DNA from: Setoptus koraiensis
Lineage: Eukaryota > Arthropoda
Reading direction: 5' to 3'
Assembly (NCBI GenBank): GCA_048013815.1
Contig: CM106585.1
Coordinates: forward strand, 18,352,001-18,416,000
DNA: 64,000 nucleotides
A program made the position numbers and the translations under genes. The notes under the pieces are model-generated. The model did not search any database and was not told where the DNA came from. It was given only the letters and a program-made list of their open reading frames with translations. Of this stretch, positions 54,198 through 64,000 are shown in pieces (positions within the stretch are counted from its first letter, which is position 1; every line of letters starts with the position of its first letter).

Positions 54198-55228
54198 TTT
54201 TTTTTATATTTTTTTTATTTTTTTATTTTTATTTTTTTTATTTTATTTTTTTTTATTTATATATTTTTTTTTATATTTTTTTTTATATTTTATTTTTTTA
54301 TATTTTTTATATATTTTTTTAATTTTTATTATTTTTTATTTTATTTTTTTATTTTTTTTTATTTTATTTTTTTTTTTTTTTTTTTATTATTTTTTTTTAT
54401 TATTTTATTTTTTTTTATTTTTTTTTATTTTTATTTATTTTTTTATTTATCTTTTTTTTTATTTTTTTATTTTAATTTTTTTTTATTTTATTTTTTTTTA
54501 TTTTATTATTTTTTTTTTTTTTTTTATTGTTTTTTATTTTTATTTATTATTTTATTTTATATATATTTTATTTTTTTTTATATTTTTTTATTTTAATATA
54601 TTTTTTTATTTTTTTTATTTTTTTTTAAATTTTATTTTTTTTATTATTTTTTTTATTATTTTTTTTTTTATCTTTTTTATTTTTTTTTTTTTTTTATTTT
54701 ATATTTTTTTTTATATTTTATTTTATTTTTTTTATTTTTTTTTTATTATTTATTTTTTTTATATATATTTTTTTTTTTTTTATATTTTATTTTTTTTTAT
54801 TTTTTTTTATATTTTTATATATTTTTTTTTATTTTATTTTTTTTTATATTTTTTTTTATTTTATTTTTTTTTATTTATTTTTTTTTTTTTTTTTTTTATC
54901 TTTCTTATTTTATCTTTCAATTTTTTTTTTTTATATATATTTTTTTTAATTTTTTTTTATTTTATTTTAATTTTGGGTTTATATTTTTATTTTTTTATTT
55001 TTTTTTATTTTATATTTTTTTTTATATTTTTTTATTTTTTTTTTTTTTTTTTTATATATTTTTTATTTTATTTTTTTTATTTTTAATTTATTTTTTTTTA
55101 TTTTTTTTTATATTTTTAGTTTTATTTTATTTGTATTTATATATTTATTTATTTTTATATTTTTTTATTTATTTTTTTTTATATTTTATTTTAAATTTAT
55201 TTTTATTTATATTTTTTATTTTTTTATT

Positions 55229-55259
<31 letters not shown>

Positions 55260-56941
55260 ATTTTTTTTTGTTTTTATATTTGTTTTTTTTATTTTATTTT
55301 TTTGTTTTATTTTATTTTATTTTATTTTTTTTTTATTTTTTTTTTTATTTTGTATTTTTTTGTTTATTTTATTTTATGTTTTATATTTTATTGTATGTTA
55401 TTTTTTATTTTTTTTTATTTTATTTTTTTTTTTTTTTTTTTAAATTTTGTATTTTTTTATATGTATTTTATTTATATTTTTTTTTATATTTTATTTATTT
55501 TTTTTTATATATATTTATTTTTTGTTATGTTTTATTGTTTTTTTTATTTGATTTTTTTTTATTTGTTATTGTTTTATTTTTTTTTATTATTTTGTGTTTT
55601 TTTTTTGTTTTTTTTTGTATTTTTTTTTGTATTATATTTTTTTTTGTTTTTTATTTTTTTATTTTTTTGTTTTATGTTTGTATTTTATGTTTTATTTTAT
55701 TTTATTTTTGTATTTGTTTTTTTTTTTGTGTGTGTTTTTTTTTATTTTATTATTTTTTTTTATTTTTTTATTTTTTTACAAATAAAATTATTTTTTTTGA
55801 TTTTTTATTTTATTTTTGATTTTTTATTTGTTTTTATTTTTTGATTCATTTTATTTTATACTTTTTTATTTTTTTTTTTATTTTATTTTTTTTTTGGGTT
55901 ATTTTTTTTTATTTTTTTTTATATTTGTTTTATTTTATATGTATTTTTTTTTATTATTTTTTTATTTTATATTTTTTTTTATATTTTATTTTTTTTTTTT
56001 TTATTTTTTTTTTTTTTGTTTTTTTTTATTTTTTTTATATATATTTTTTTTTTTTTTATTTTATTTTTTTTTATTTTTTTTGTATTTTATTTAATTTTTT
56101 TTTATTTTATATTTTGTTTTATATTTTATTTTATTTTATTTATTATTTTGTTTTGTTTTGTTTTTTTATTTTGTTTTATGTTTTTTTTTATTTTGTTTTT
56201 TTTTATTTATTTTTTTTTGTTTTACATTTTATTTTGTTTTTTTTTATTTTATATTTTTTTTTATTTTTTTTTGTTTTATATTTTTTTATTTATATTTTTT
56301 TTTATTTTATATCTTTTCTTATTTTTTTTTATATTTATTTTTTTTTGTTTTTTTTATTATTTTATTTTTTTTTATATTTTTATTTTGTTTTATTTTTTTT
56401 TATTTTATTTTATTTTATTTTTTTTTATATTTTTTTTTATTTAATTTTTTATTTTGTTTTTTTATTTTAATTTTTATTTTTTTTATTTTTATTTTTTTAT
56501 ATTTTTTTTTATTTTATTTTGTTTTTTTTATTTTTTTTTAATTTTTTTTAGTTTTTTTTATTTTATTTTTTATTTTATTATTTTATTTTTTTTTATTTTA
56601 TTTTTATTTTATAATTATTTTTTTTTGTTTTTTTTTATTTATTTTTTTTTTTTTTATTTTTTTTTATTTTTTTATTTTTTTTTTTTTTGTTTTTTTTATT
56701 TTATTATTTTTTATTTTTTTTTATTATTTATTTTTTTTTATTTTTTATATTTATTTTATTTTATTTTATATTTTTTATTTTATTTTTTTTATTTTTTTTT
56801 GTATTTTTTTTTATATTTTTTTTTATTTTATTTTTTTTTTTTTTTATTTTATTTTTTTTTATTTTATATTTTATATATATTATTTATTTTTTTATTTTTT
56901 TTATTTTTTTATTTTATATTTTCTTTTTTTTTTTTTTTTTT

Positions 56942-56977
<36 letters not shown>

Positions 56978-57819
56978 ATTTTATTTTATTTTTTTAATTT
57001 TATTTTATGTTATTTATATTTTATTTTTTTCTTTTTTTTTATTTTTTTTTATTATTTTTTTTTATATTTTATATATATTTTATATTTTATTTTTTATTTA
57101 TTTTATATTTTTATTTTTTTTTATTATTTATTTTTTTTATATATTTTTTTTTATTTTTTTTTATTTTATTTTTATATTTTTTTTTTATTTTTATTTTTTT
57201 ATTTTTTATTTTTATTTTATTTATTTTTTTTATTTTTTTTTATTTATTTTTTTTTATTTTTTATTTTTTTTATCTTTATTTATTTTATATATATTTATTT
57301 TTTATTTTTTTTTATTTTTTTTTATTTTTTTATTTTTTTTTATTTTTTTTTATTTTTTTATATTTTATATTTTTTTTTATTTTTTATTTTTTATTTTTTT
57401 TTATTTTTATTTTTATTTTTTTTTATTTTTATATTTTTATTTTTTTTATATATTTTATTTTTTTTTATTTTATTTATATTTTTTTTTTTTATTTTTTTTT
57501 AATTTTTTTTTTTTTTATATTTTTTTTATTTTTTATATTTTTTTTTATTTTTTTTATTTTTTTTATTTTTTTTATTTTTTTTATTTTTTTTATTTTTTTT
57601 ATTTTTTTTTATTCTTTTTATTTTTTTTATTTTTTTTATTTTTTTTATTTTTTTTATTTTTTTTATTTTTTTTTTTTTTTTTTTTGTTTTTTTTTATTTT
57701 TATTTTTTTTTATTTTTTTTTATTTTATTATTTTAATTTTTTTTTTTTTTTATTTATTTTTTTTGTTTTTTGTTTTTTTTTTTTTTTTTTATTTTTTGTT
57801 TTATATTTTTTTTTATTTT
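48538..57819. repeat. 9.3-kb T/A low-complexity block (nearly pure T with A)
   Basis: The plus strand is runs of 3-12 T broken by single A or short TATA stretches, with C and G nearly absent. Scattered G (TTTTG) appears mainly at about 55.1-56.8 kb and at the left edge. The strand asymmetry is extreme: almost no A runs longer than three or four. Local patterns include (TTTTTTTTA)n near 50050-50110 and (TTTTTTTA)n near 57560-57660. It ends at the N gap. Long frames in it (Phe/Ile/Tyr/Leu only) are not genes. It may be real simple-sequence DNA, a poor-quality contig end, or a mix. Confidence 0.9.
51536..51670. repeat. Perfect (ATTTT)27 pentanucleotide array
   Basis: This is about 135 bases of uninterrupted ATTTT inside the T-rich block, the cleanest periodic stretch within it. 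Confidence 0.9.
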
Positions 57820-58319
57820 NNNNNNNNNNNNNNNNNNNNNNNNNNNNNNNNNNNNNNNNNNNNNNNNNNNNNNNNNNNNNNNNNNNNNNNNNNNNNNNNN
57901 NNNNNNNNNNNNNNNNNNNNNNNNNNNNNNNNNNNNNNNNNNNNNNNNNNNNNNNNNNNNNNNNNNNNNNNNNNNNNNNNNNNNNNNNNNNNNNNNNNNN
58001 NNNNNNNNNNNNNNNNNNNNNNNNNNNNNNNNNNNNNNNNNNNNNNNNNNNNNNNNNNNNNNNNNNNNNNNNNNNNNNNNNNNNNNNNNNNNNNNNNNNN
58101 NNNNNNNNNNNNNNNNNNNNNNNNNNNNNNNNNNNNNNNNNNNNNNNNNNNNNNNNNNNNNNNNNNNNNNNNNNNNNNNNNNNNNNNNNNNNNNNNNNNN
58201 NNNNNNNNNNNNNNNNNNNNNNNNNNNNNNNNNNNNNNNNNNNNNNNNNNNNNNNNNNNNNNNNNNNNNNNNNNNNNNNNNNNNNNNNNNNNNNNNNNNN
58301 NNNNNNNNNNNNNNNNNNN
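57820..58319. other. Assembly gap of exactly 500 N
   Basis: The round length points to a fixed-size scaffolding gap whose true length is unknown. The linkage of 58,320-64,000 to the rest depends on the scaffolding evidence. Confidence 0.97.
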
Positions 58320-58460
58320 GGAATTATATTCGGCAGTGACTTCTTGGATGCAACCAAAATGATCATTGACTATGAACATAAAGATATAGGAACTTGGCAC
58401 GAAATACTGAAAAAATACCTCACAGATGAAGACCTTGACGCTATTGGTTACGTACCATAA
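58320..58460 (+). CDS. C-terminal fragment of an unrecognised protein, truncated by the gap
   Basis: The frame from the first base after the gap encodes 46 residues and a TAA: it opens GIIFGSDFLDATKMIIDYEH, continues DIGTWHEILKKYL and ends DEDLDAIGYVP. The balanced amino-acid mix, lack of low complexity and a poly(A) signal 114 bases downstream suggest a real 3' exon. I do not recognise the protein. The rest of the gene must be in the gap or beyond it; it cannot be the T-rich block. Confidence 0.5.
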   Translation, partial: GIIFGSDFLDATKMIIDYEHKDIGTWHEILKKYLTDEDLDAIGYVP

Positions 58461-58573
58461 CTAAAAACCTAGAAATCAACCAAATATCAAACATGTGTGA
58501 TGAGTCGAAAGTCGCCTGTGTCTCGTGGATAGAGGTGGTTCAAGAAGATTTGATTCATTGTAGATTCAAAGCT

Positions 58574-58579
58574 AATAAA
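58574..58579 (+). terminator. Poly(A) signal AATAAA for the truncated gene
   Basis: AATAAA occurs 114 bases after the stop codon of the post-gap fragment. Confidence 0.5.
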
Positions 58580-59937
58580 GTGCAGGTCTATTTTACAACA
58601 GAAATAATCTAAGATGTGCTGCGTCTGAAATCGGACTGTTTTTCGATGATGAAACTTTAATGAATAAGTATAACACGTAACGCTTGTGTGAATAGTGTTT
58701 CTTATAGGAATAGCACTAATTTGTCCTTCATGCAGTCATTTGTGTATTCAAAACGGGATATCGAACTTCTCAATGGTGCAAAACAGGGTTTCGAATGTTC
58801 TTTTAGACTTATGGCTATCCACACCAGAAGCTTTAATTGGAATCTCGACCTGGCTTCGTATTTAATACTTGGGTCAACATATTCTCTGTTGAGTGTGTAG
58901 TATCCTTCGCTGCATGGATGATGGTCACCAGCAAGCGAAAGTTTGACACGAAATCTCGCAAATTTGCAAAATTTGTCGCGAGCGAGCCGCTCGTCAGTGC
59001 GATGGCCCTACGGTATTAATTTCTGAATTGGTTACTATTCGCTCACAACAAGCCGTCAGTTGTCAGTCGAGTGATCGTGCCAACATTGCACACGCTGGCT
59101 GTTGGCTTGGGCGCCGGCCGAACCGATCGACGATCTCGAGTTGAGATTCTCAAGTTGGCGGCGTTATTCTCCAGTTGACGGCGAGATTATCGGCTGAGAC
59201 GGTTGCCAGCGAAATGGCGCCAACTAGCGGCGAGCCGCCAAAATGGGGCTCTATCGACAAGTGAGCGGCGTGTCGTAGCAGCAACGGCGTTCAGGGCGTC
59301 AGTTTGGTTACTTTAGTTGGTTTAGTTGGTGGCCAGCAGCGGATCTTGCCAGCGGTGCGATTGTGGTGCAAATGTAAAAATGTGTAAACCTGTGTAATAC
59401 ATGTGTATGTATGATGCAATTAGCCCATTGCTAATGGGCCAACAGTAACGCCGTATAACGGTGAGCACGCTGCCGGTTAGAGCGCGTCGCACTCGCCAAT
59501 TAGCAAACATGACAGGTGAATTAGCAACAGCGCCCGTTATGAGGGCACCGCTATATTGCGCGTCGAAGGTTGTTGTCGCGCTCGACTTGTTGCTGTCGGT
59601 TGTTGTTACACATAATGCATGTGTTGTGAGTGCCAAGCGAACACGATATAATATAAATCATGCATATTATTAATACCTGTACCCTTCGGTTGTCGGCCGG
59701 TTGCAGCGGCTCGCAAACCGCTGTTGCAAACGAATCACATCCACAACTGATAGCGCGCCATCAATCAGCTGTTGGCTCTGGCGAGCTCTAAATATAGCCA
59801 GCTCTCTCTCGCTCTGACAGAGAGTCTCTGTATCGTATCATTCGTTTGCTCACATTATGTGAGTCGCATTACGTGAGTCGCATGGCTAATCACTAATCAA
59901 TTTCATGCCGTCGTCGTCGTCATCGACAGCAGCCGTC

Positions 59938-60050
59938 TTGTTTGTTGTTGTTGTCGGTTGTTGCTGTTTGTTGTTGTTGTTTGTTGTTGCTGTTTGTTGT
60001 TGATGTTTGTTGTTGCTGTCGGTTGTTGCTGTCGGCCGTCGTTGTAGGTT
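59938..60050. repeat. TTG/CTG-rich degenerate triplet repeat
   Basis: TTGTTGTTGT with CGG and CTG interruptions, in units of about 15-24 bases such as TGTTTGTTGTTGCTG. Confidence 0.8.
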
Positions 60051-61128
60051 GTTGGCTCGCTGGCCTCTCAGTCAACAACATCGACACAACAGAGAGTCTC
60101 TGTCTGTCCGTTGTGTCGATGTCTGTCGATCGCATCGTGCCCGTTGTATCGACAAACGCAAATGCGTTGGCCACTTCGACGGCTTACGTCACGATAGGAC
60201 ACACACACAGCCCAGATATGCCAATATGTATGTAAATACACAGCTGATGTGATGCAACGACCAGCGCTGGCCAGACCCGACGCACTGGTCAGCGCAGTGT
60301 CCGCAGCGCAGCAACAACAACCAAATAACGGTTATTTATGGCGCTTGTTTAGCGGTGTTTTATTTGCTTGTTTTGTTTTAGTTGGCGCTCACAAGTCAGT
60401 TGATGGCTCTGCCCTGTCCACTGTTGGCCATAATAATAGACATGGCGATATATCACGGCGGCGACCACACACTTAGCGGCCAGAACCGGTTGTTGGCGCC
60501 GCCGCCGCTGATTATGATGATGTAGCGACAGGTGATCTGGTCCAGTTCCATCTGGCTATCAAATTCCAGTTGAGCCGGTTGATCCGATTTGATTATTATT
60601 TGATTCAATCTCTCGATCGGTGTGTTACTTTCAGATCGATCGGTGTGGTCAGCGCACACGGCGAGCTAAACGGTCGGCTTGATGTTATTTTCGCTCGCCG
60701 TTGTTTTCGCTCGCCGTTGTTTGCGCTCGCCGTCGCTCGCTGTTGTTGTTGCTGTTGTTGTCGGCCAGTGTTCCAGTAACTGTGCAGCGTCTTGTAAACC
60801 AATAAACCATTTAGATAATAAAACAATGCAGCCAGGCGAGCGCAATCACCTTAAGCGGCCGCAAACAATAAATTACCTGTGCGACGGCGCTCAATCTGAG
60901 CAGCGTTCAATAAAAGTTCAATAAAAGATACTTTATAACCATTACTGTAACCATTTACATTGTTGTAACGGTCTCAGGCGGCCAAAGCCGCTCACCTGAG
61001 CAACAGGTTGCGCTCTTGCACTGTTACACTGTTGCATGGGCCAAGGACTGTTTGCCCAGGCAAATACGACGCCGTGACGAGAGCAATAGAGCACACACTC
61101 TTTTGTTGATGTTGTTGTCGTTGTTGTC

Positions 61129-61129
61129 G

Positions 61130-61190
<61 letters not shown>
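61129..61190. repeat. (GTT)20 microsatellite
   Basis: About 62 bases of uninterrupted GTT, flanked by interrupted TTG/GTC units on the left and CTG on the right. Confidence 0.95.
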
Positions 61191-62518
61191 CGCTGCTGCT
61201 GGGCCCGTGCAAACAACAACAATGGCAACAGCAATTGTGCATTAAGCGCCGCTCGGCGTTCGCTCTGATTTGATTAATCAGTTGCGACTTGCAGCGCTAA
61301 TTGTGGCTGTCGTTGCTGTGACCACTGCACTGTTGTTACAATTTCCCCCCGGCAATGGCACCCGCTAATGGCCAGATTATTCCGTCCCGTAATCGTTTTA
61401 TCCAGCGCCGGCTTTCGTCCGACGCGCTTTCGTCCGGCGGGCCTTTCCTCCAAGGCGCTCGTGTGATAAGACTCTTATCATAAGAGTTTTACACTGTATC
61501 CAACGCGCGCCACGACGAACGGACAAAACCAAATCAAACTGACGGATGATAAAAATAATTCGCTTCGATTTTTCCATTCGATTCGATTAGGCATCAATCG
61601 ATCAATCAGACGGCCGCTGCTTGATCGCTGGCTACTTGCGATTCGCGCAACTGGCGAGTCACACAACTGGCGAGTCACAAGGCAAACCTCATTACGGGCC
61701 ACAAAAACGGCAAGCTGACTGTCGCTGATCATCTGATAATCTAGTGTCAGCGATATCTCCGGCATGGACGCTTGTCGAGCACGCTCGAGTCGGTACGTGG
61801 CATCGATGCCATCGGCACACATTGCCAACTGGGTGCGCAAATCAGCTCACAGATTGTGAGATCGAATGCAAGTATCAAATGTCAAACAGAGTGGCTGTTA
61901 TGTAATGATAATCATAGTCATTTTTATCAATTATATTATTTTTATCCAACATGATCGATTGATTTGCGCGGCACCACGAGTCGCGCAAATTGCGTGCCAA
62001 CTGTGAGTCGCCTATGTGTCACGTGTGACTTGCGCCCACAAGGCCACAACAACCAACTTCACTTTGTGAGCCTACCCAATGGGTAGTACCCATGAACCCA
62101 AAATGGCAGCCACGCTGTTTGTTGGTTCTGTCAACAAAATGATGGCCGCTCTCGTGAGCGCGATCGCCCGAATGTCAGATTGACATAACGGTAACGGAAT
62201 ATACCGACAATGAACGACAATAACTGGCCAGTGGCATTGAGGTACCAGCTTCAACTTGCTCGTTGTCGCGATGACGACAATGGCCGGATGCAGCGCAACT
62301 CTGGCTTCAACTTGTACAGTTGGATTTGTAATTGGACTTGTAATTGATTGGTTGCTGCTGACCAATCACACTCATCTAGTTCATGCTGTCCATAATCGTC
62401 ATATTGTTCAGGACAACTGTTCAGATAAATTGTCAAACTGGCCGCAAACGAGCCGCAGCAAACGGCATAACTCACACACAACTGACAGTGTAACTCATCC
62501 GACTGACAATTGTGACGC

Positions 62519-62595
62519 GATCTGACCACTGCGACACGATCTGACCACTGCGACACGATCTGACCACTGTGACATCATCTGACCACCGTGAGGAC
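62519..62595. repeat. 19-bp tandem repeat, 4 copies
   Basis: The unit is GATCTGACCACTGCGACAC, with copies at 62519, 62538, 62557 and 62576. The last is diverged. Confidence 0.93.
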
Positions 62596-63746
62596 TCGCG
62601 ATCGTCACGACCTCTGAGTGGGCCAAAGTTTTCATTCACAACTCACAATCGCGCTTATTTAGACACAACAGCAACGACACAAACGGCGACTCGCAATGTG
62701 AATCAAATTTCTGAAATGTGAATCATCATTTGTAAACTGTATTTACGGTATTGTCAATAGTTGTGGCTGTATCCTGTCTGCAGGAGGTCGCGTGGTCCCA
62801 TGGACAGAGTTTTGATTCATTCGCGCATTGTTGCAACTGCATGAATGACCGAAAAGTGATGCCAGTGATTAACAGGTGATCTCTTTAACGTCAACGTTGC
62901 GGTGCAGTGTTCGACTGCTCTCGACGGCCGCACAAACTGCCACTCGGCCACTTGTTACGTCAAACGTTGTTGTGAAACCGCGGCCAGTTTGTCCGTCATT
63001 ACGTCATGTCGAAGCCACATGACACACATGACGTACATGACAGCAGTTGTGTATGTATTGACAAACAAAAGTAAACAAACGTAAACACTCTCGCTGTGTG
63101 TGTGTGTTCGGCCTAAAGGTCAATGTTCTGGCCGCAACATGGTGTGCCCTGCAGAGGCCCTGCTGCCACTAATGACACACCGCGCATCTCCCAGTATGTG
63201 AGTGGCATGCAGCCGAAGTATGCGCGACAGGTGAGCTCACCTGGGCACAATCAGATCATCTTGTCGGCAAAGGGTCAATTACGGGCCAATTGCGTAGAGT
63301 GGCGGCGCATCTATGCAACTCACTGATGGCTCGTAGTTGATGGCCAGCGTAGAGCCGCCGGCCAGCAACTGCGACAGCCTCATACTATCAGTCTCATACT
63401 ATCAGGCTGACAGTGTCATGAGTACTGGCCGCCGTCCAAAGCGGACCGGTTTGCCAGATTCACAAGTGGCCAGCGACACGCAATGCCGATCGCTCATGTA
63501 TGTGTGTGAGCAGTGACAATTGAACATTATATCATTATCATTATCATAATTATTATTATTATTATTATCATTGCGAGAATTGTGCGCGAGTCACACCATC
63601 ATTCCCATGATTATTAATTAATAATAATACATGATAATGATATCTCTAGTGTTTTTCCCACGCGCAAACTCGCACACACTACGTTTAGCATTTACATTGT
63701 ATAGCTGCATTTGTTCATGTTTGGCCACTCACACTCGCACTCACTC

Positions 63747-63783
63747 TTGTAATGGGCTCGCCATTGCAGTGAGCCCATTACAA
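63747..63783. repeat. Perfect 13-bp inverted repeat with 11-base loop
   Basis: Arms TTGTAATGGGCTC (63747-63759) and GAGCCCATTACAA (63771-63783). It is a strong hairpin if transcribed, too short for a typical microRNA precursor as seen. Confidence 0.85.
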
Positions 63784-64000
63784 ACTCATACAAATACCCT
63801 TGTACACTTGTTGCACTTGTTACATAACCAGTGACACCAATACAGAGGCATCAACGACAATTACAGATACACTTGTTGTCGTTGTGCAGCGACCACAAAC
63901 AGCAGTGGTCATGACTCATGACCATTAATGCAAGCGCAACAACAACAACAAGTGCACTCTAAACATAGTCAGCGGCGGCCATTGTCATCTTGATTAGCTC

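Larger units (their letters stand above)
58580..64000. other. Noncoding stretch after the gap, repeat-rich and GC-rich from about 59 kb
   Basis: No gene can be supported on either strand. Composition from about 59.0 kb resembles the receptor-gene introns at 1-23 kb. It holds TTG/CTG arrays (59938-60050, 61129-61190), a 19-bp minisatellite (62519-62595) and a long perfect hairpin (63747-63783). It may be the intron or upstream flank of a gene to the right. Confidence 0.5.

Noticed and set aside
57728..58400. Frames on both strands made mostly of unknown residues
   Set aside because: They span the 500-N gap and carry no information except the 46 codons after it.
48471..58460. Very long open frames (up to 668 codons) of Phe, Ile, Tyr and Leu
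   Set aside because: They are translations of T-rich DNA that has almost no stop codons in its T-rich frames, and some run through the N gap. No protein-like composition.
61016..61273. Poly-Leu or poly-Asn proteins around 61.1 kb
   Set aside because: They are six-frame readings of the (GTT)20 microsatellite.
62780..62870. tRNA- or SINE-like words (GGTCGCGTGGTCCCATGGACAG, also similar words near 58518-58560)
   Set aside because: No cloverleaf or complete A and B boxes could be drawn, and only a short resemblance links the two places.

Overview
The window is eukaryotic nuclear DNA, most likely from an arthropod and plausibly an acariform mite. The evidence is spliced genes with GT-AG introns and AATAAA poly(A) signals, a Sidestep-family immunoglobulin receptor (a family best known from arthropods), and many single-exon housekeeping genes with Asn/Gln-rich low-complexity inserts. 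The species cannot be named from the sequence. No tRNA, rRNA, CRISPR array or recognisable transposase was seen.

Layout. (1) 1-24 kb: one large plus-strand gene, a Sidestep-like cell-surface receptor. I reconstruct nine exons (4501-23879) whose eight junctions are all phase-compatible and leave an open frame of 2467 codons plus stop. The signal-peptide exon was not found. Its introns and 5' flank are GC-rich and full of short minisatellites. (2) 24-36 kb: a compact, more AT-rich housekeeping block: CDC27/APC3 (-), a two-exon polypeptide GalNAc-transferase (-), a small Cys/His protein (+), RFT1 (-) and CPT2 (+). RFT1 and CPT2 are divergent. (3) 36.5-42.5 kb: small secreted proteins: a 114-residue acidic protein (-), two intronless secreted thioredoxin-fold paralogues (+) inside duplicated flanks, and an Arg/Asp-repeat secreted protein (-) between them. 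(4) 42.5-45.9 kb: no gene seen, several minisatellites. (5) 45.9-48.5 kb: an unrecognised Asn/Gln-rich membrane or secreted protein (+), convergent with GTF2H3/TFIIH p34 (-). (6) 48,538-57,819: about 9.3 kb of almost pure T with A, starting 13 bases before the GTF2H3 start codon and ending at a gap of exactly 500 N (57,820-58,319). Much of this may be an assembly or base-calling artefact. (7) 58.3-64 kb: the last 46 codons of an unrecognised gene, then repeat-bearing DNA without a gene I can support.

The genes do not form one pathway. RFT1 and the GalNAc-transferase both act in secretory-pathway glycosylation, and the thioredoxin-fold proteins also enter that pathway. CDC27 (cell cycle), CPT2 (mitochondrial fatty-acid oxidation) and GTF2H3 (transcription and DNA repair) are unrelated neighbours. 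The points most worth checking are the T-rich block, the thioredoxin duplication in which one copy has lost its resolving cysteine, the excess of TTACGTAA and TTGCGCAA palindromes in noncoding DNA, and the enlarged FN3-less Sidestep-like receptor.
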